From assembly GCF_033807575.1 (NCBI RefSeq), contig NC_084714.1, forward strand, positions 1,458,501 to 1,522,500: a stretch of DNA of 64,000 bases, given 5' to 3'. A program made the translations under genes and the position numbers. Positions 7,470-16,629 of the stretch are shown piece after piece; positions within the stretch are counted from its first letter, which is position 1; the number at the start of each line of letters is the position of its first letter. This stretch comes from Cydia pomonella. Its lineage: Eukaryota > Arthropoda > Insecta > Lepidoptera > Tortricidae. The notes below the pieces were generated by a model. The model ran no database searches, was not told the origin of the DNA, and saw nothing but the letters and a program-made list of their open reading frames with translations.

Positions 7470-8376
7470 AGCTCAAGTGGTCAACGAGATACACAGGTAT
7501 GCGAGAAAAACATTTCCACGTCGTCGATTCATTCAGAGGGGGCTCGATGACACATGGCAGATTGATCTAATTGATATGCAAAAGTACTCCAAGGATAATA
7601 ACAACTACAAGTACATTCTAGTGTGTATCGATACCTTTTCCAAATACGCTTGGATGCAACCGCTAAAGTCTAAGAGCGCTGAAGATGTTACAAAGGCAAT
7701 GAGCAGAATTTTGAGTGAAAACGGGAGAAAGCCCAAGAATATTCAATCAGATGATGGAAAAGAGTTTTTCAATGTCAAATTTAAATCGCTCATGAAACAT
7801 CATCATATCAATCACTACTCTACCTATAGTGTCATGAAAGCTTCCATAGTGGAAAGGCTAATTAGAACCTTAAAACATTGGATTTGGAAACAATTTAGCA
7901 TGAATGGTTCCTACAAATGGATACAGCTGACAAGTGAAGTGGAACAATATTACAATAACAAACTGCATCGTACTATCGGTATGGCACCGGCGAGTGTGAA
8001 TAAAAACAACTCTAAACAGTTGTTACATAAAGTCTACAATCACATTAAAGTCAAACCACGTGCCAAGTTCAAGGTCGGTCAACATGTGAGAATTAGTAAA
8101 TATAAATCCACTTTCGCCAAAGGCTACACCGGCAATTGGACTACGGAAATATTTACAATAACTAAAGTGCAAACTACTAATCCAGTGACATATTTACTTC
8201 AAGACGCTAATCACCAACCCATCTCTGGATGTTTTTATGAACAAGAGTTGCAGAAAACTAAACACAATGACATTTATCTAGTGGAAAAAGTTTTAAAGCG
8301 TCGTGGAAATAAAGTGTATGTAAAATGGCTTGGCTTAAATGAAAAAAGTTGGATAGAAAAAGATAACATTGTGTAA
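7462..8376 (+). CDS. retroviral-type integrase with C-terminal chromodomain
   Basis: DDE integrase that inserts the element into the chromosome. In the 304-aa product the catalytic core shows Asp in 'WQIDLIDM' (about residue 32), Asp in 'IQSDDGKEFF' (about residue 95) and Glu in 'ASIVERLIRTLK' (about residue 132), with further core similarity at 'YYNNKLHRTIGMAP'. A basic SH3-like region follows. The C-terminal 35 residues ('YLVEKVLKRRGNKVYVKWLG') form a chromodomain, a known feature of Polinton integrases that may steer insertion to particular chromatin. All catalytic residues are present and the frame is unbroken. ATG 7462 overlaps the previous gene by 8 bases. Confidence 0.93.
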   Translation: MSKAQVVNEIHRYARKTFPRRRFIQRGLDDTWQIDLIDMQKYSKDNNNYKYILVCIDTFSKYAWMQPLKSKSAEDVTKAMSRILSENGRKPKNIQSDDGKEFFNVKFKSLMKHHHINHYSTYSVMKASIVERLIRTLKHWIWKQFSMNGSYKWIQLTSEVEQYYNNKLHRTIGMAPASVNKNNSKQLLHKVYNHIKVKPRAKFKVGQHVRISKYKSTFAKGYTGNWTTEIFTITKVQTTNPVTYLLQDANHQPISGCFYEQELQKTKHNDIYLVEKVLKRRGNKVYVKWLGLNEKSWIEKDNIV

Positions 8377-8387
8377 CTATTTTACTC

Positions 8388-8433
8388 AATAAATATTCAT
8401 TTACTCCAAATCAATGAGGTTTCACTCAATAAA
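8388..8433 (+). terminator. poly(A) signals for the integrase transcript
   Basis: Two similar units, each with CTCAATAAA (AATAAA at 8388-8393 and 8428-8433), lie 12-57 bases beyond the integrase stop codon. Confidence 0.65.
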
Positions 8434-8458
8434 ACATTCCTATATTCAGTAATATGAA

Positions 8459-8464
8459 TTTATT
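8459..8464 (-). terminator. poly(A) signal for the spliced right-end gene
   Basis: TTTATT on the plus strand gives AATAAA on the minus strand, about 90 bases beyond the stop at 8553. It faces the integrase signals, so the two genes converge here. Confidence 0.5.
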
Positions 8465-8552
8465 ATTAATACGTGTACATTAAAACATTTACATTCGCAG
8501 CGAGCTAACAATTTAAAATTAAACAATGACAAGGAATAAATGCATCATCACC

Positions 8553-9394
8553 TTAATATGTACGAGCATTCTTACATTTAGGTTCACATTCATAATCACC
8601 GGAAGCTATTATGTTTGGACCTAGCACACAAAATATTACATTGATTAAATAATTAAAAGATTTAGTATTGAACACCACGCGTGAAAATAGTTCCGCTGTA
8701 ACGCCACCTAATAACGCAATCCAGTCTTGATAGTTGATTTGAGCATCTCCCACTATCTCTTCTACGTCATCGTTTAAATCGTCCCACATTACAATTAACT
8801 GGTAAATATGACAATCGTCATGGTGACCTTCGATATACAATCGTTTTAACAATCTCGCTACTTCCGCTCTAAATGTGTGAAATGGCATGGGGAGGCGCCA
8901 TCTATTAATCAGAGTATTGTTCTGGAACGCTTTTATCCACTTGCTTTTACATCCTTGATAAAAAGATTTCATTTCATCGCTCGTATCGCTCTCAGAAGCG
9001 CTCTCTAGGCAGTTTGTTTTTCCCTTGTCCCCATCGTCTTGTTTTAACAGTGCCTTTGCTGTTGCCATCGGATGTGGTCCGGGTGACGATTGCGAAGTGG
9101 AGCTGCTACAGCCACCGTCACAGCCGCCGCCGCCGCTTGTGGTGGTGGACAACCAGCACTGGCAGCACCAAGTGGTGATGGTATTGTTGTCGGCTGGGGA
9201 AAATATAATAAAAATATTGTTATTATTTATATTAAAAGTCAGCAAGTGTTCCTAATTGAGAACATAAGGGATAGGTCGAAAGTGATAGATTATTTAAACT
9301 ACACAGACAGAACAGAGGTGAAATACTCAAATGTTAATGTGAGTATAATACAACTATACTTACATTTGGTATGTGATGAAGCTTGCGGATCCAT
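8553..9394 (-). CDS. spliced Polinton gene of unknown function (two exons, 223 aa)
   Basis: Exon 1 is 9394-9364 (ATG plus 31 coding bases), ending in a perfect GTAAGT donor at 9363-9358. Exon 2 is 9193-8553, preceded by a T-rich tract and a CAG acceptor at 9196-9194. Joining keeps the frame (phase 1) and gives 223 aa. Read as a single exon, the frame has no ATG until 9068. The N-terminal third is rich in Cys, Gly and Ser. The rest is helical and acidic ('WDDLNDDVEEIVGD'), with a hydrophobic C-terminal part ('NYLINVIFCVLGP'). A stretch 'VEEIVGDAQINYQDWIALL' then GG weakly resembles the BH1 motif of Bcl-2 proteins. That is speculative. A TATA box lies 57 bases upstream of the ATG. Confidence 0.72.
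9194..9363 (-). other. predicted 170-bp intron of the right-end gene
   Basis: Donor GTAAGTATAG at the high-coordinate end and acceptor TTTTCCCCAG at the low end. The coding phase matches across the junction (one base left over in exon 1, two bases completing the codon in exon 2). Confidence 0.72.
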
Positions 9395-9450
9395 GATTTC
9401 AACGCAATATTCGTTGTGACACTGTAGTGGGAATATGGTTCAACATGCTC

Positions 9451-9457
9451 TTTTATA
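9451..9457 (-). promoter_or_regulatory. TATA box of the spliced right-end gene
   Basis: TATAAAA on the minus strand, about 57 bases upstream of ATG 9394. The expected start of transcription is near 9425. Confidence 0.65.
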
Positions 9458-9807
9458 GCAGAAAAATTCAGTGGAGGGGTGGGGTGTAGACGGGCGGGGC
9501 GCATGTGGTAAAGAAACGTGTGAAACGGTTCTCATGAACTCTATGAAAAGAGGAAAAGATATGTTTGTTGAGTTATCGTACAGGAAACGAAACTACATTA
9601 TTTTGTAATAATTAAAATATAAATATATGTACTTACCTCAACTTTCGGTGCAAACTGAATCATCTTTGTCGAGCGAGGTCAAATGTAGTCATTTACATTA
9701 TTGCTCAACGAGCTATAGGAAATTGGCATCGATACATGCGAATTTCACATAACGCCTAGTCTCACTACGATTGCATATATAGTCGAGAAATTAGGACCAG
9801 TTTCACC
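9458..9807. other. right flank of the Polinton, no clear gene
   Basis: No long ORF. On the minus strand a 9-codon open stretch from ATG 9663 runs into a good GTAAGT donor at 9636-9631, which could be an alternative upstream exon. Its phase does not match the acceptor at 9194. The terminal inverted repeat of the Polinton probably lies here but cannot be recognised without the other end. Confidence 0.35.
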
Positions 9808-10090
9808 GTGACGGGGTGGCCTAGGGGTTCATGACGTTAACTGGCTAAAGACGCCCCGGTCAGCTAAAGACGCTGGTTCGAATCCGACCTTCGCCACTGG
9901 AGGCCACCTCGTCACTTTTTGTTTGTCGTACACGTACAAGGGGGGTGAGGGGTGGGGTGTGGGGTGTGGGGGGGGGTGAGGGGGGGGGGTGGGGGGGGGG
10001 AGATAAATACCTAAAGTGAGCTGGAATCGGCATATCCTCCCTACTTACATCCCGTGGCAATATACCGGGATAACGCTAGGAAGAAGGAAA
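9808..10090 (+). mobile_element. tRNA-derived SINE with G-rich interior
   Basis: The head has a box-A-like 'TGGCCTAGGGGTTCATGACG' and a box-B 'GGTTCGAATCC' near 9870. The tail 'GTGGCAATATACCGGGA' then 'ACGCTAGGAAGAA' matches the tail of the SINE at 33676-34007, so the two share a 3' end but have different bodies. Confidence 0.7.
9940..10000 (+). repeat. G-rich tract inside the SINE
   Basis: 61 bases of nearly pure G with scattered T and A, including runs of nine or ten G. It has many possible G-quadruplex combinations. Confidence 0.85.
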
Positions 10091-10436
10091 GTACATCCCC
10101 TACACGTAAAGTGGGGGTGAAAAATTGTTTTTGCTTGGGGTATTGTTGGAAAGGTCTTTCAAAATTAATACGGGCCTTCAACAATATTTTTTTGATAAAG
10201 TGAATATATTCAGAGATAATCGCTCCGAAAGAAAAAAAATGTCCCTCCCCTCCTCTAACTTTTGAACCATAGGTTCAAAAAATATGAAAAAATCCAACGG
10301 CCTTATGGCGCCAACCGCCATAAGGCTCCTTTACCGTGAAATCTCACAATTGTATTATAACCTCATATATAATGTAAATGATGCTGTTTGTTTTCCTTAA
10401 TAAAGAAAAAAAAATCCTAGCAACTGTTGTAATAAA

Positions 10437-11666
10437 AACCGGTCAAGTGCGAGTCGCACTCGCGCACCGAGGGTTCCGTACTTTTTAGTATTTGTTGTTA
10501 TAGCGGAAATAGAAATACATCATCTGTGAAAATTTCAAGTGTCTAGCTATCACGGTTCATGAGATACAGACAGGTGACAGACGGACGGACATCGAAGTCT
10601 TAGTAATAAGGTCCCGTTTTACCCTTTGGGTACGGAGCTCTAAAAATTAAGGAAGTAGGTATTTTTGCACTATTTGGTGAGTGACATAATACTAGGAAGG
10701 ATAAAGTGCAAAAAGGTTATGCATACACGCGTGTTTAAGTCATTGGTTACATTAACGAGAACACATCCGTTTCCGCTTGTACGTTTGTTCTAAAAAATGT
10801 TAAATGTAATATTATGTAAAAAAATAAACCAACGCAGGAAACCGACAAGTGCCTATAATTTTGTGATGCGTGTTTCAAAAATCCTAAAAATAATAACAGG
10901 TATTCAATTTAGATTTATTATGGATATGGTCCGTTAAAAGTATTTTTTTGTTGAAGAAATGTGGTCCAAATCAAATTCAGAACTTGCTATTACAATCAGG
11001 CGGCCGATTTTTGAATTTTAGCGGTTGATTTCGTCACTCGTACAACGTCACAGACCAACCCCTCGAACATCTATGGAAAACGGCGAAGTGCTATTTTTTT
11101 GAAATATTATAGTTCGTTTTTAGGGTGCCGTAGCCAAATGGCAAAAAAACGGAACCCTTATGGATTCGTCATGTCCGTCTGTCTGCCCGTTTATGTCATA
11201 GCCACTTTTTTCCGAAACTAAAAGAACTATACTGTTCAAACTTGGTAAGTAGATCTATTTTATGAACCGCATTAAGATTTTCACACAAAAATAGAAAAAA
11301 AACAATAAATTTTGGGGGTTCCCCATACTTACAACTGAAACTCAAAAATTTTATTTTCATCAAACCCATACGTGTGGGTTATCTATGGATAGGTCTTTAA
11401 AAATAATATTGAGGTTTCTATTATCATTTTTTTCTAAACTGAATAGTTTGTGCGAGAGACACTTCCAAAGTGGTAAAATGTGTCCCCCCCCTGTAACTTC
11501 TAAAATAACAGAATGATAAAACTAAAAAAAATATATGATATACATTACCATGCAAACTTCCACCGAAAATTGGTTTGAAGAGATCTAGTAAGTAGTTTTT
11601 TTTAATACGTCATAAATGGTACGGAACCCTTCATGGGCGAGTCCGACTCGCACTTGGCCGCTTTTT
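10437..11666. mobile_element. inverted-repeat-flanked element ('CAAGTGCGAGTC' family)
   Basis: About 42 bases at the left end (CAAGTGCGAGTC to GGGTTCCGTAC) reappear inverted at the right end. The interior is AT-rich and non-coding. Parts of the left end recur at 13230-13478. Lepidopteran genomes are full of related sequence. Whether this is one element or two head-to-head copies is unclear. Confidence 0.6.
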
Positions 11667-11720
11667 TTTTAACAGTCGAAGTTTTTTTTGTATTTAAATG
11701 GTTAGTAGTGGAGATAGTAT

Positions 11721-11885
11721 TATATATACACCGTGTTTTTATTGAATTTCGTTAACTTCGGGGTATCGGTAAGTACGTTTAAGGAAACTAAATGGCATAG
11801 TTTATTTACAAAAAAAAAGGGATGGGATCAGGAATGAACCCTCGAAATTAACGCAAATAAAAAAAAACACGGTGTATATATATAC
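11721..11885. mobile_element. short foldback MITE with ~44-bp terminal inverted repeats
   Basis: Both ends read TATATATACACCGTGTTTTT inward, followed by a similar stretch ending in 'CGTTAA' plus 'TTCG'. There is no ORF. The TA-rich ends suggest insertion at TA. Confidence 0.7.
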
Positions 11886-12078
11886 ATGTATTTTGAGCTT
11901 CATAACTCCTGTAGCTTCTTCCACCCAACGAAGCATTTCGATTCAGAGAGGAAATGCTACCTATACCATCATTACCACATCTTTTATTTTTCCATATAAA
12001 ACAATTAAGCAAGCAATGTATCACACTACTTTCTTTTAACTCAAAACGTCGTATTTAATTCGTATTTAATGACGCGAT

Positions 12079-12556
12079 GTCACAAGTGTCTCAACTGTCC
12101 CAACTGTCACAAGTGTCCCAACTGTCACAAGTGTCCCAACTGTCACAAGTGTCCCAACTGTCACAAGTGTCCCAACTGTCACAAGTGTCACAACTGTCAC
12201 AAGTGTCACAACTGTCACAAGTGTCACAACTGTCACAAGTGTCCCAACTGTCACAAGTGTCCCAACTGTCACAAGTGTCCCAACTGTCACAAGCGTCACA
12301 ACTGTCACAAGTGTCACAACTGTCACAAGTGTCACAACTGTCACAAGTGTCACAACTGTCACAAGTGTCCCAACTGTCACAAGTGTCCCAACTGTCACAA
12401 GTGTCCCAACTGTCACAAGAGTCACAACTGTCACAAGTGTCCCAACTGTCACAAGTGTCCCAACTGTCACAAGAGTCACAACTGTCACAAGTGTCCCAAC
12501 TGTCACAAGTGTCACAAGTGTCACAAGTGTCACAAGTGTCACAACTGTCACAAGTG
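12079..12556. repeat. 18-bp minisatellite, about 27 copies
   Basis: Tandem copies of CAACTGTCACAAGTGTCC with a C/A change at the last position and a few G/A changes. The unit is a multiple of three and lacks stops in most frames, so long Cys/His-rich or Ser/Gln-rich ORFs appear on both strands. These are artefacts. Confidence 0.92.
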
Positions 12557-13229
12557 ACCATGATGTACGAAATACATTGCCGGTCGGAAAGATTTCAAAA
12601 ATGCTCTTTAAAAAAAATTAAAAATGTAATCTGTTATTTCATAAAAACACATGCATTTTTTTCTAACTTAACTGCTAATCTTAAATTAAAAAGATTTACT
12701 TTAATAAGTTATTTTTTAATTAGTTTTTAATTTTAATTTTGTTTTATTTAATAGATAAGTTCGTTTATTTTTATTGAATAAACAAGTTCTGATTATGCTC
12801 TGACTGTACACTATGACTAAATTAAAAGTCTGTAAGAATTGTTTTATAATACTAAAACCTTCGTCTAGTTTAAGTTTGCAGTTATATCAAAAATACACAC
12901 TGTATAACGTTACAAGAGCCGATAATTACAGTTGCCAATTTATTACCAAGTACATTTATGTACTTAGTTGTTTTCCCTCAATTGTCAGTATGTCAGGTCT
13001 AGGTCAGGTTAGGTCTAGGTGAAGTGTAGCGAGACTGGGACGTATTCTGAGATGTCGAGATTATCTTGTAGCATAGATGGTAGGATCCTATAGATGTGTG
13101 TGTGTGTTCACCTGACTAAATCACTCTACTTTTCATTTCGAATATGAGGAAAGTAAAATACATAAAATTTTGAAATAAATTAGATAATTCCATTATGCTT
13201 ACCTCTGTGGAGTTGCATCTAATGCTGAA
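12557..13229. other. no gene seen
   Basis: AT-rich DNA with no conserved ORF. One GGTTAGG near 13005 is too short to be telomeric. Confidence 0.5.
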
Positions 13230-13478
13230 GAACTGCCAAGTGCAAGGACTCGCGCACGAAAGGATCCGCACCATCTATAAAAACGGCAAAAAAATCACGT
13301 TTATTGTAGGGGAGCCCCCTTAAATATTAATTTTATTCTGTTTTTTAGTAATACATCATCTGTGAAAATTTCAACTGTCTAACTATCACGGTTCATGAGA
13401 TACAGCCCGATGACAGACGGACAGATAGACGGACGGACAGCGGAGTTATAATAATAGGGGCCCGTTTTACCCTTATAG
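13230..13478 (+). repeat. older repeat copy, split by the LTR element
   Basis: Same family as 10437-10648: the stretches 'ACATCATCTGTGAAAATTTC' and 'CCCGTTTTACCCTT' are shared. The copy stops at the LTR and its end continues after the other LTR (GTATGGAACTCTAAAAA from 17944). Confidence 0.7.
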
Positions 13479-13779
13479 TGATTTCATAATTCAAAGTCAA
13501 TCTAGTTGTAATTGATTTTATTAAATATGGCTACATTCAAAGTATTCCACAACTAGCAATACGTCCGCACTCAACAAGCACTGTCACCATAATGGCTGCC
13601 TTTAGCAACCAATATGGCGCCTAGAACCGGACCGGAAACGAGTCGGATTGCCGTTTAAATACTCGCCTGTGATTGGCTACTTAGAACCGGGCTGACAGTT
13701 TTGATATTTAAGCGGCCAGACTTAATAACTGTGACAAAATTATTGTAAAATATGAAACTATTATTTAAAAATCATAACA
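13479..13779 (-). repeat. 3' LTR (left copy)
   Basis: 301 bases. On the minus strand it begins TGTTATGATT and ends AAATCA. Apart from two bases at its low-coordinate end it is identical to the right copy. Confidence 0.9.
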
Positions 13780-14357
13780 CTCGGCCATCCGACTCGTACA
13801 CCGTCCCGGTGTACGCTCTTTACACATTCTAGATTAAATTAACTTATAAATGCTAAATAGAAATAAATTAAGCACTTATTTAATTATTACACTTTTAATT
13901 TATCAGTCATTTCGATTGTAGAAGTTTCATTAAAAACTAATTATTAAGGTTTGATTACAAATAGGTATAATTTTATTGACCTTATATAAAAATAGTGACA
14001 TTGCAGTCTAATATAAACTTAATTGAAATCCTTACATTCTAATTCACACTCACACATTTAACTCTAATTTTAATCTGTTGCACATTGTCAATACGGTAGT
14101 TATGACACCGAGCTAATTGTAAGTACCTTTATACTAATCTTGTGACAAATTAAAGTTGGCATTATGATGTAAAAATTTCATTATATTTCAGAAATGACTA
14201 CGAATAAAATCATAACACTCTGCCATTGAGCAAATATACCAGTTAATTAGTAATCTGATATAAATTAAACTGAGTTTGATTATTGGTCTTCGATCAGAGA
14301 AAGCAGGCAATTTATAATTACATGACTCCACAAAGTTCTTCAATTTGTTGAAATAAT

Positions 14358-14585
14358 CTATAAGCCCTGTACATGACATCGGTATTCCCAAAAATCAACT
14401 AGCGGTTGTCCTTCAAAACGTAACGGAAAGGTAACTCTAAAATTCTGGCCAATCAGTAAGGGCACCTGCAACAACTCATCTCCCTCCAATGTTATTGCAG
14501 GTAGTTTCGCATAACATTTTACAAAATTAAGTTTTCGCCTTCGGAACCACGTATTGAGTCAGTCGCTTCCAGCGTCTAAGAAAAA
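14358..14585 (-). pseudogene. retroelement aspartic protease remnant
   Basis: In the same frame as gag, right after its TAG stop, the DNA reads FFLDAGSD (the active-site D-S/T-G type motif as LDAGSD). A TGA stop at 14561-14559 follows, then a protease-like stretch with 'VPLLIGQNF', ending at a stop at 14358. The arrangement is gag-stop-protease in one frame, inactivated by the extra stop. No polymerase follows. Confidence 0.7.
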
Positions 14586-15662
14586 CTAAAGAACTTTACG
14601 CTCTTCGGCAACTGTTGTCTTGCTACTTTTGCTATCATTCCTAAGGTGTAAAGGATTGAGTTTGCAAGATGCAGAGTCGTGACCTACCCGGTGGCATTTT
14701 TGACATTTTACTATAGGTTGAGGACAGTTAATAAAAGAATGCCCTTTCTCGCGACAATTAAAGCAAGTCATAGGGGTTTCGTCTGAAGGACTCGCAGAAG
14801 AGTTCTGCTTAGGCCCGACTTCATTATGCTTTCGAATAAAAGACACGTCAGGGGGTCGTTGCGAGTTGAGGTAATCTAACAAATCTTCCGGTTCCTCACA
14901 ATTTAAAGTTTGGGCACCGTTCCTAACGGACTTATCTAATATGCCATGTACTATACATTGTACAGCCTTCTTTTCTCTGATCTCGCACCTGTATAGTAAA
15001 GTTAGCTTATCATAGAAATACTCACGATAATGCTCACCAGCACGCGTGGTTCGAGCTAGCATTTCTTCGAGAAGCCGACCATAATTTTGTTCGTTGGGGA
15101 AAGCCTTTTTAAGTTTCGTTTGCCATTCGTCCCAGCTATATACAACGGATGGTAAAGACTCGAACCATTTTTTTGCAAGTCCCGTAAGTTTTTGAAGTGC
15201 AAAATGTATGGCCTGCTTCTCGTTCCAATCATATATTTTAACACATTCATTAACTTTATGAATCCAGCTATCTATGCTTTGCGCTTTGCTGGAGGGATCA
15301 AATTCTGGTACCACATTATTTAATTGACTGTTATTTAAGTGATGTGCCTTGTCTTTGTTCCCTCCTTGCAAAGAACTAATAAGCTGTAGTACCTCGTTGA
15401 ACGTGACTCCTTGTGGTGGGATTGCCTCAACCGGTGGAACTGGCTGTCCTTCTAGTACCTCAGAAGGCCGTTCAAATACCGGCGTGGCAGTATCAATTGG
15501 GGCAACACACTCGACAGACCAAGTTGCCGCTGGAACATTCCTGCGGGTCTTCTTTCTTGGTCGTTGGCATGGCGGCAGCACCTCTAGTCTTCTCCTCTTG
15601 CGTCTAACTTGAATGTGCTCGCGTCGTGAACCATCCAACGTATCTTCGGAATCGGACGCCAT
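14586..15662 (-). CDS. gag: retrotransposon Gag with two CCHC zinc knuckles
   Basis: 358-aa structural protein that would form the RNA-packaging particle of the LTR element. ATG is at 15662-15660. The N-terminal 60 residues are acidic, then very basic (RRKRRRLEVLPPCQRPRKK). Residues about 120-265 are a capsid-type Gag domain ('SWIHKVNECVKIYDW', 'LTGLAKKWFESLPS', 'LLEEMLARTTRAGEHYREYF'). The C-terminus has two zinc knuckles, C-x2-C-x4-H-x4-C, at about residues 298-311 and 318-331. The frame is intact, while the protease that should follow is broken. Intact Gag with lost enzymes is typical of parasitic elements that keep Gag for packaging. Confidence 0.88.
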   Translation of the reverse strand: MASDSEDTLDGSRREHIQVRRKRRRLEVLPPCQRPRKKTRRNVPAATWSVECVAPIDTATPVFERPSEVLEGQPVPPVEAIPPQGVTFNEVLQLISSLQGGNKDKAHHLNNSQLNNVVPEFDPSSKAQSIDSWIHKVNECVKIYDWNEKQAIHFALQKLTGLAKKWFESLPSVVYSWDEWQTKLKKAFPNEQNYGRLLEEMLARTTRAGEHYREYFYDKLTLLYRCEIREKKAVQCIVHGILDKSVRNGAQTLNCEEPEDLLDYLNSQRPPDVSFIRKHNEVGPKQNSSASPSDETPMTCFNCREKGHSFINCPQPIVKCQKCHRVGHDSASCKLNPLHLRNDSKSSKTTVAEERKVL

Positions 15663-15739
15663 ATCCTCAGGGCAAAAATTAAAAATTAGTCACGTTTTTG
15701 CAGCCTGTTTTCAAAATTCAAGTTTGTACCTGGGTTCAA

Positions 15740-16495
15740 AACTAACTTGAACTCAATCTTCACCTCGAAAATCAACTCAAGCTTTACCTCAAACATCAAC
15801 TCAAGCTTCACCTCGAACATCAACTCAAGCTTCACCTCGAACATCAACTCAGGCTTCACCTAGCACATCAACTTAAGCTTCACCTCGAACAACAACTCAA
15901 GCTTCACCTCAAACACCAACTCGTACACCAACTCGATCTCCAACTCGCACTCCAACTCGAACTCCAACTCGAACTCCAACTCGAACTCCAACTTGAACTC
16001 CAACTTGATCTCGAACACCAACTCGAACTCTAACTCGTACTCCAACTCGAAATCCAACTCTAACTCCAACTCTAACGCCAACTCGAACTCCAACTCGAAC
16101 TCGAACTCCAACTCGAACGCCAACTCAAACTCGAACTCGAACAACAACTTGAACTCCACCTCGAACTCCAACTCGAACTCCAACTCGAACTCCAACTCAA
16201 ACTCCAACTCCAACTCGAACTCCAACTCGAACTCCAACTCGAACTCCAACTCGAACTCCAACTTGAACTCCAACTTGATCTCGAACACCAACTCGAACTC
16301 CAACTCGTACAACTCGAAATCCAACTCTAACTCCAACTCTAACGCCAACTCGAACTCCAACTCGAACTCGAACTCCAACTCGAACTCCAACTCGAACGCC
16401 AACTCAAACTCGAACTCGAACAACAACTTGAACTCCACCTCGAACTCCAACTCGAACTCCAACTCAAACTCGAACTCCAACTCACTATCTAGATC
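15740..16495. repeat. tandem arrays of 24-bp and 12-bp units in the LTR-element leader
   Basis: From 15740 to about 15918 a 24-bp unit (CTTCACCTCGAACATCAACT plus CAAG) repeats. From there to 16495 a 12-bp unit, CTCGAACTCCAA with T/G variants, repeats about 48 times. A larger block of about 290 bases is itself duplicated. Ser/Asn-rich and Glu/Phe/Leu-rich ORFs on the two strands are by-products of the repeats. Confidence 0.9.
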
Positions 16496-16629
16496 TAACT
16501 CTTGCCCACCGGGCCCACGAGTAACTACAACTACACACATTGCCATCTACTACTCGCTACCTATTCGAGCGAGCTTCCATAGTCACATAATAACCTCTAG
16601 CAACACACGTGGTCGCCTCTTAGCTGGTT

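Larger units (their letters stand above)
1..9480. mobile_element. Polinton/Maverick (adintovirus-like) element, left part outside window
   Basis: A block of ten or eleven open genes carries the diagnostic Polinton set: probable PolB start, major capsid protein, penton-like protein, adenain-type protease, phospholipase A2-like protein, A32-like ATPase, DUF8207-like protein and chromodomain integrase. Genes left of 4866 run leftward. Genes from 5013 to 8376 run rightward, and one spliced gene at the right end runs leftward. Polintons are self-synthesising DNA transposons that are probably also viruses, flanked by terminal inverted repeats and 6-bp target duplications. The left end lies outside the window, so the terminal repeats cannot be matched. 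The right boundary is placed only roughly, before the SINE at 9808. Open frames suggest a recent insertion. Confidence 0.93.

Noticed and set aside
9420..9807. Polinton terminal inverted repeat
   Set aside because: The opposite end is outside the window, so no inverted pair can be shown.
12066..12730. Four long ORFs of 156-217 codons on both strands over the minisatellite
   Set aside because: They are made only of the repeated 18-bp unit in different frames; no unique conserved sequence, no promoter.
12990..13025. Telomeric TTAGG array
   Set aside because: A single GGTTAGG among AGGTCTAGGTC-like repeats; too short and irregular.
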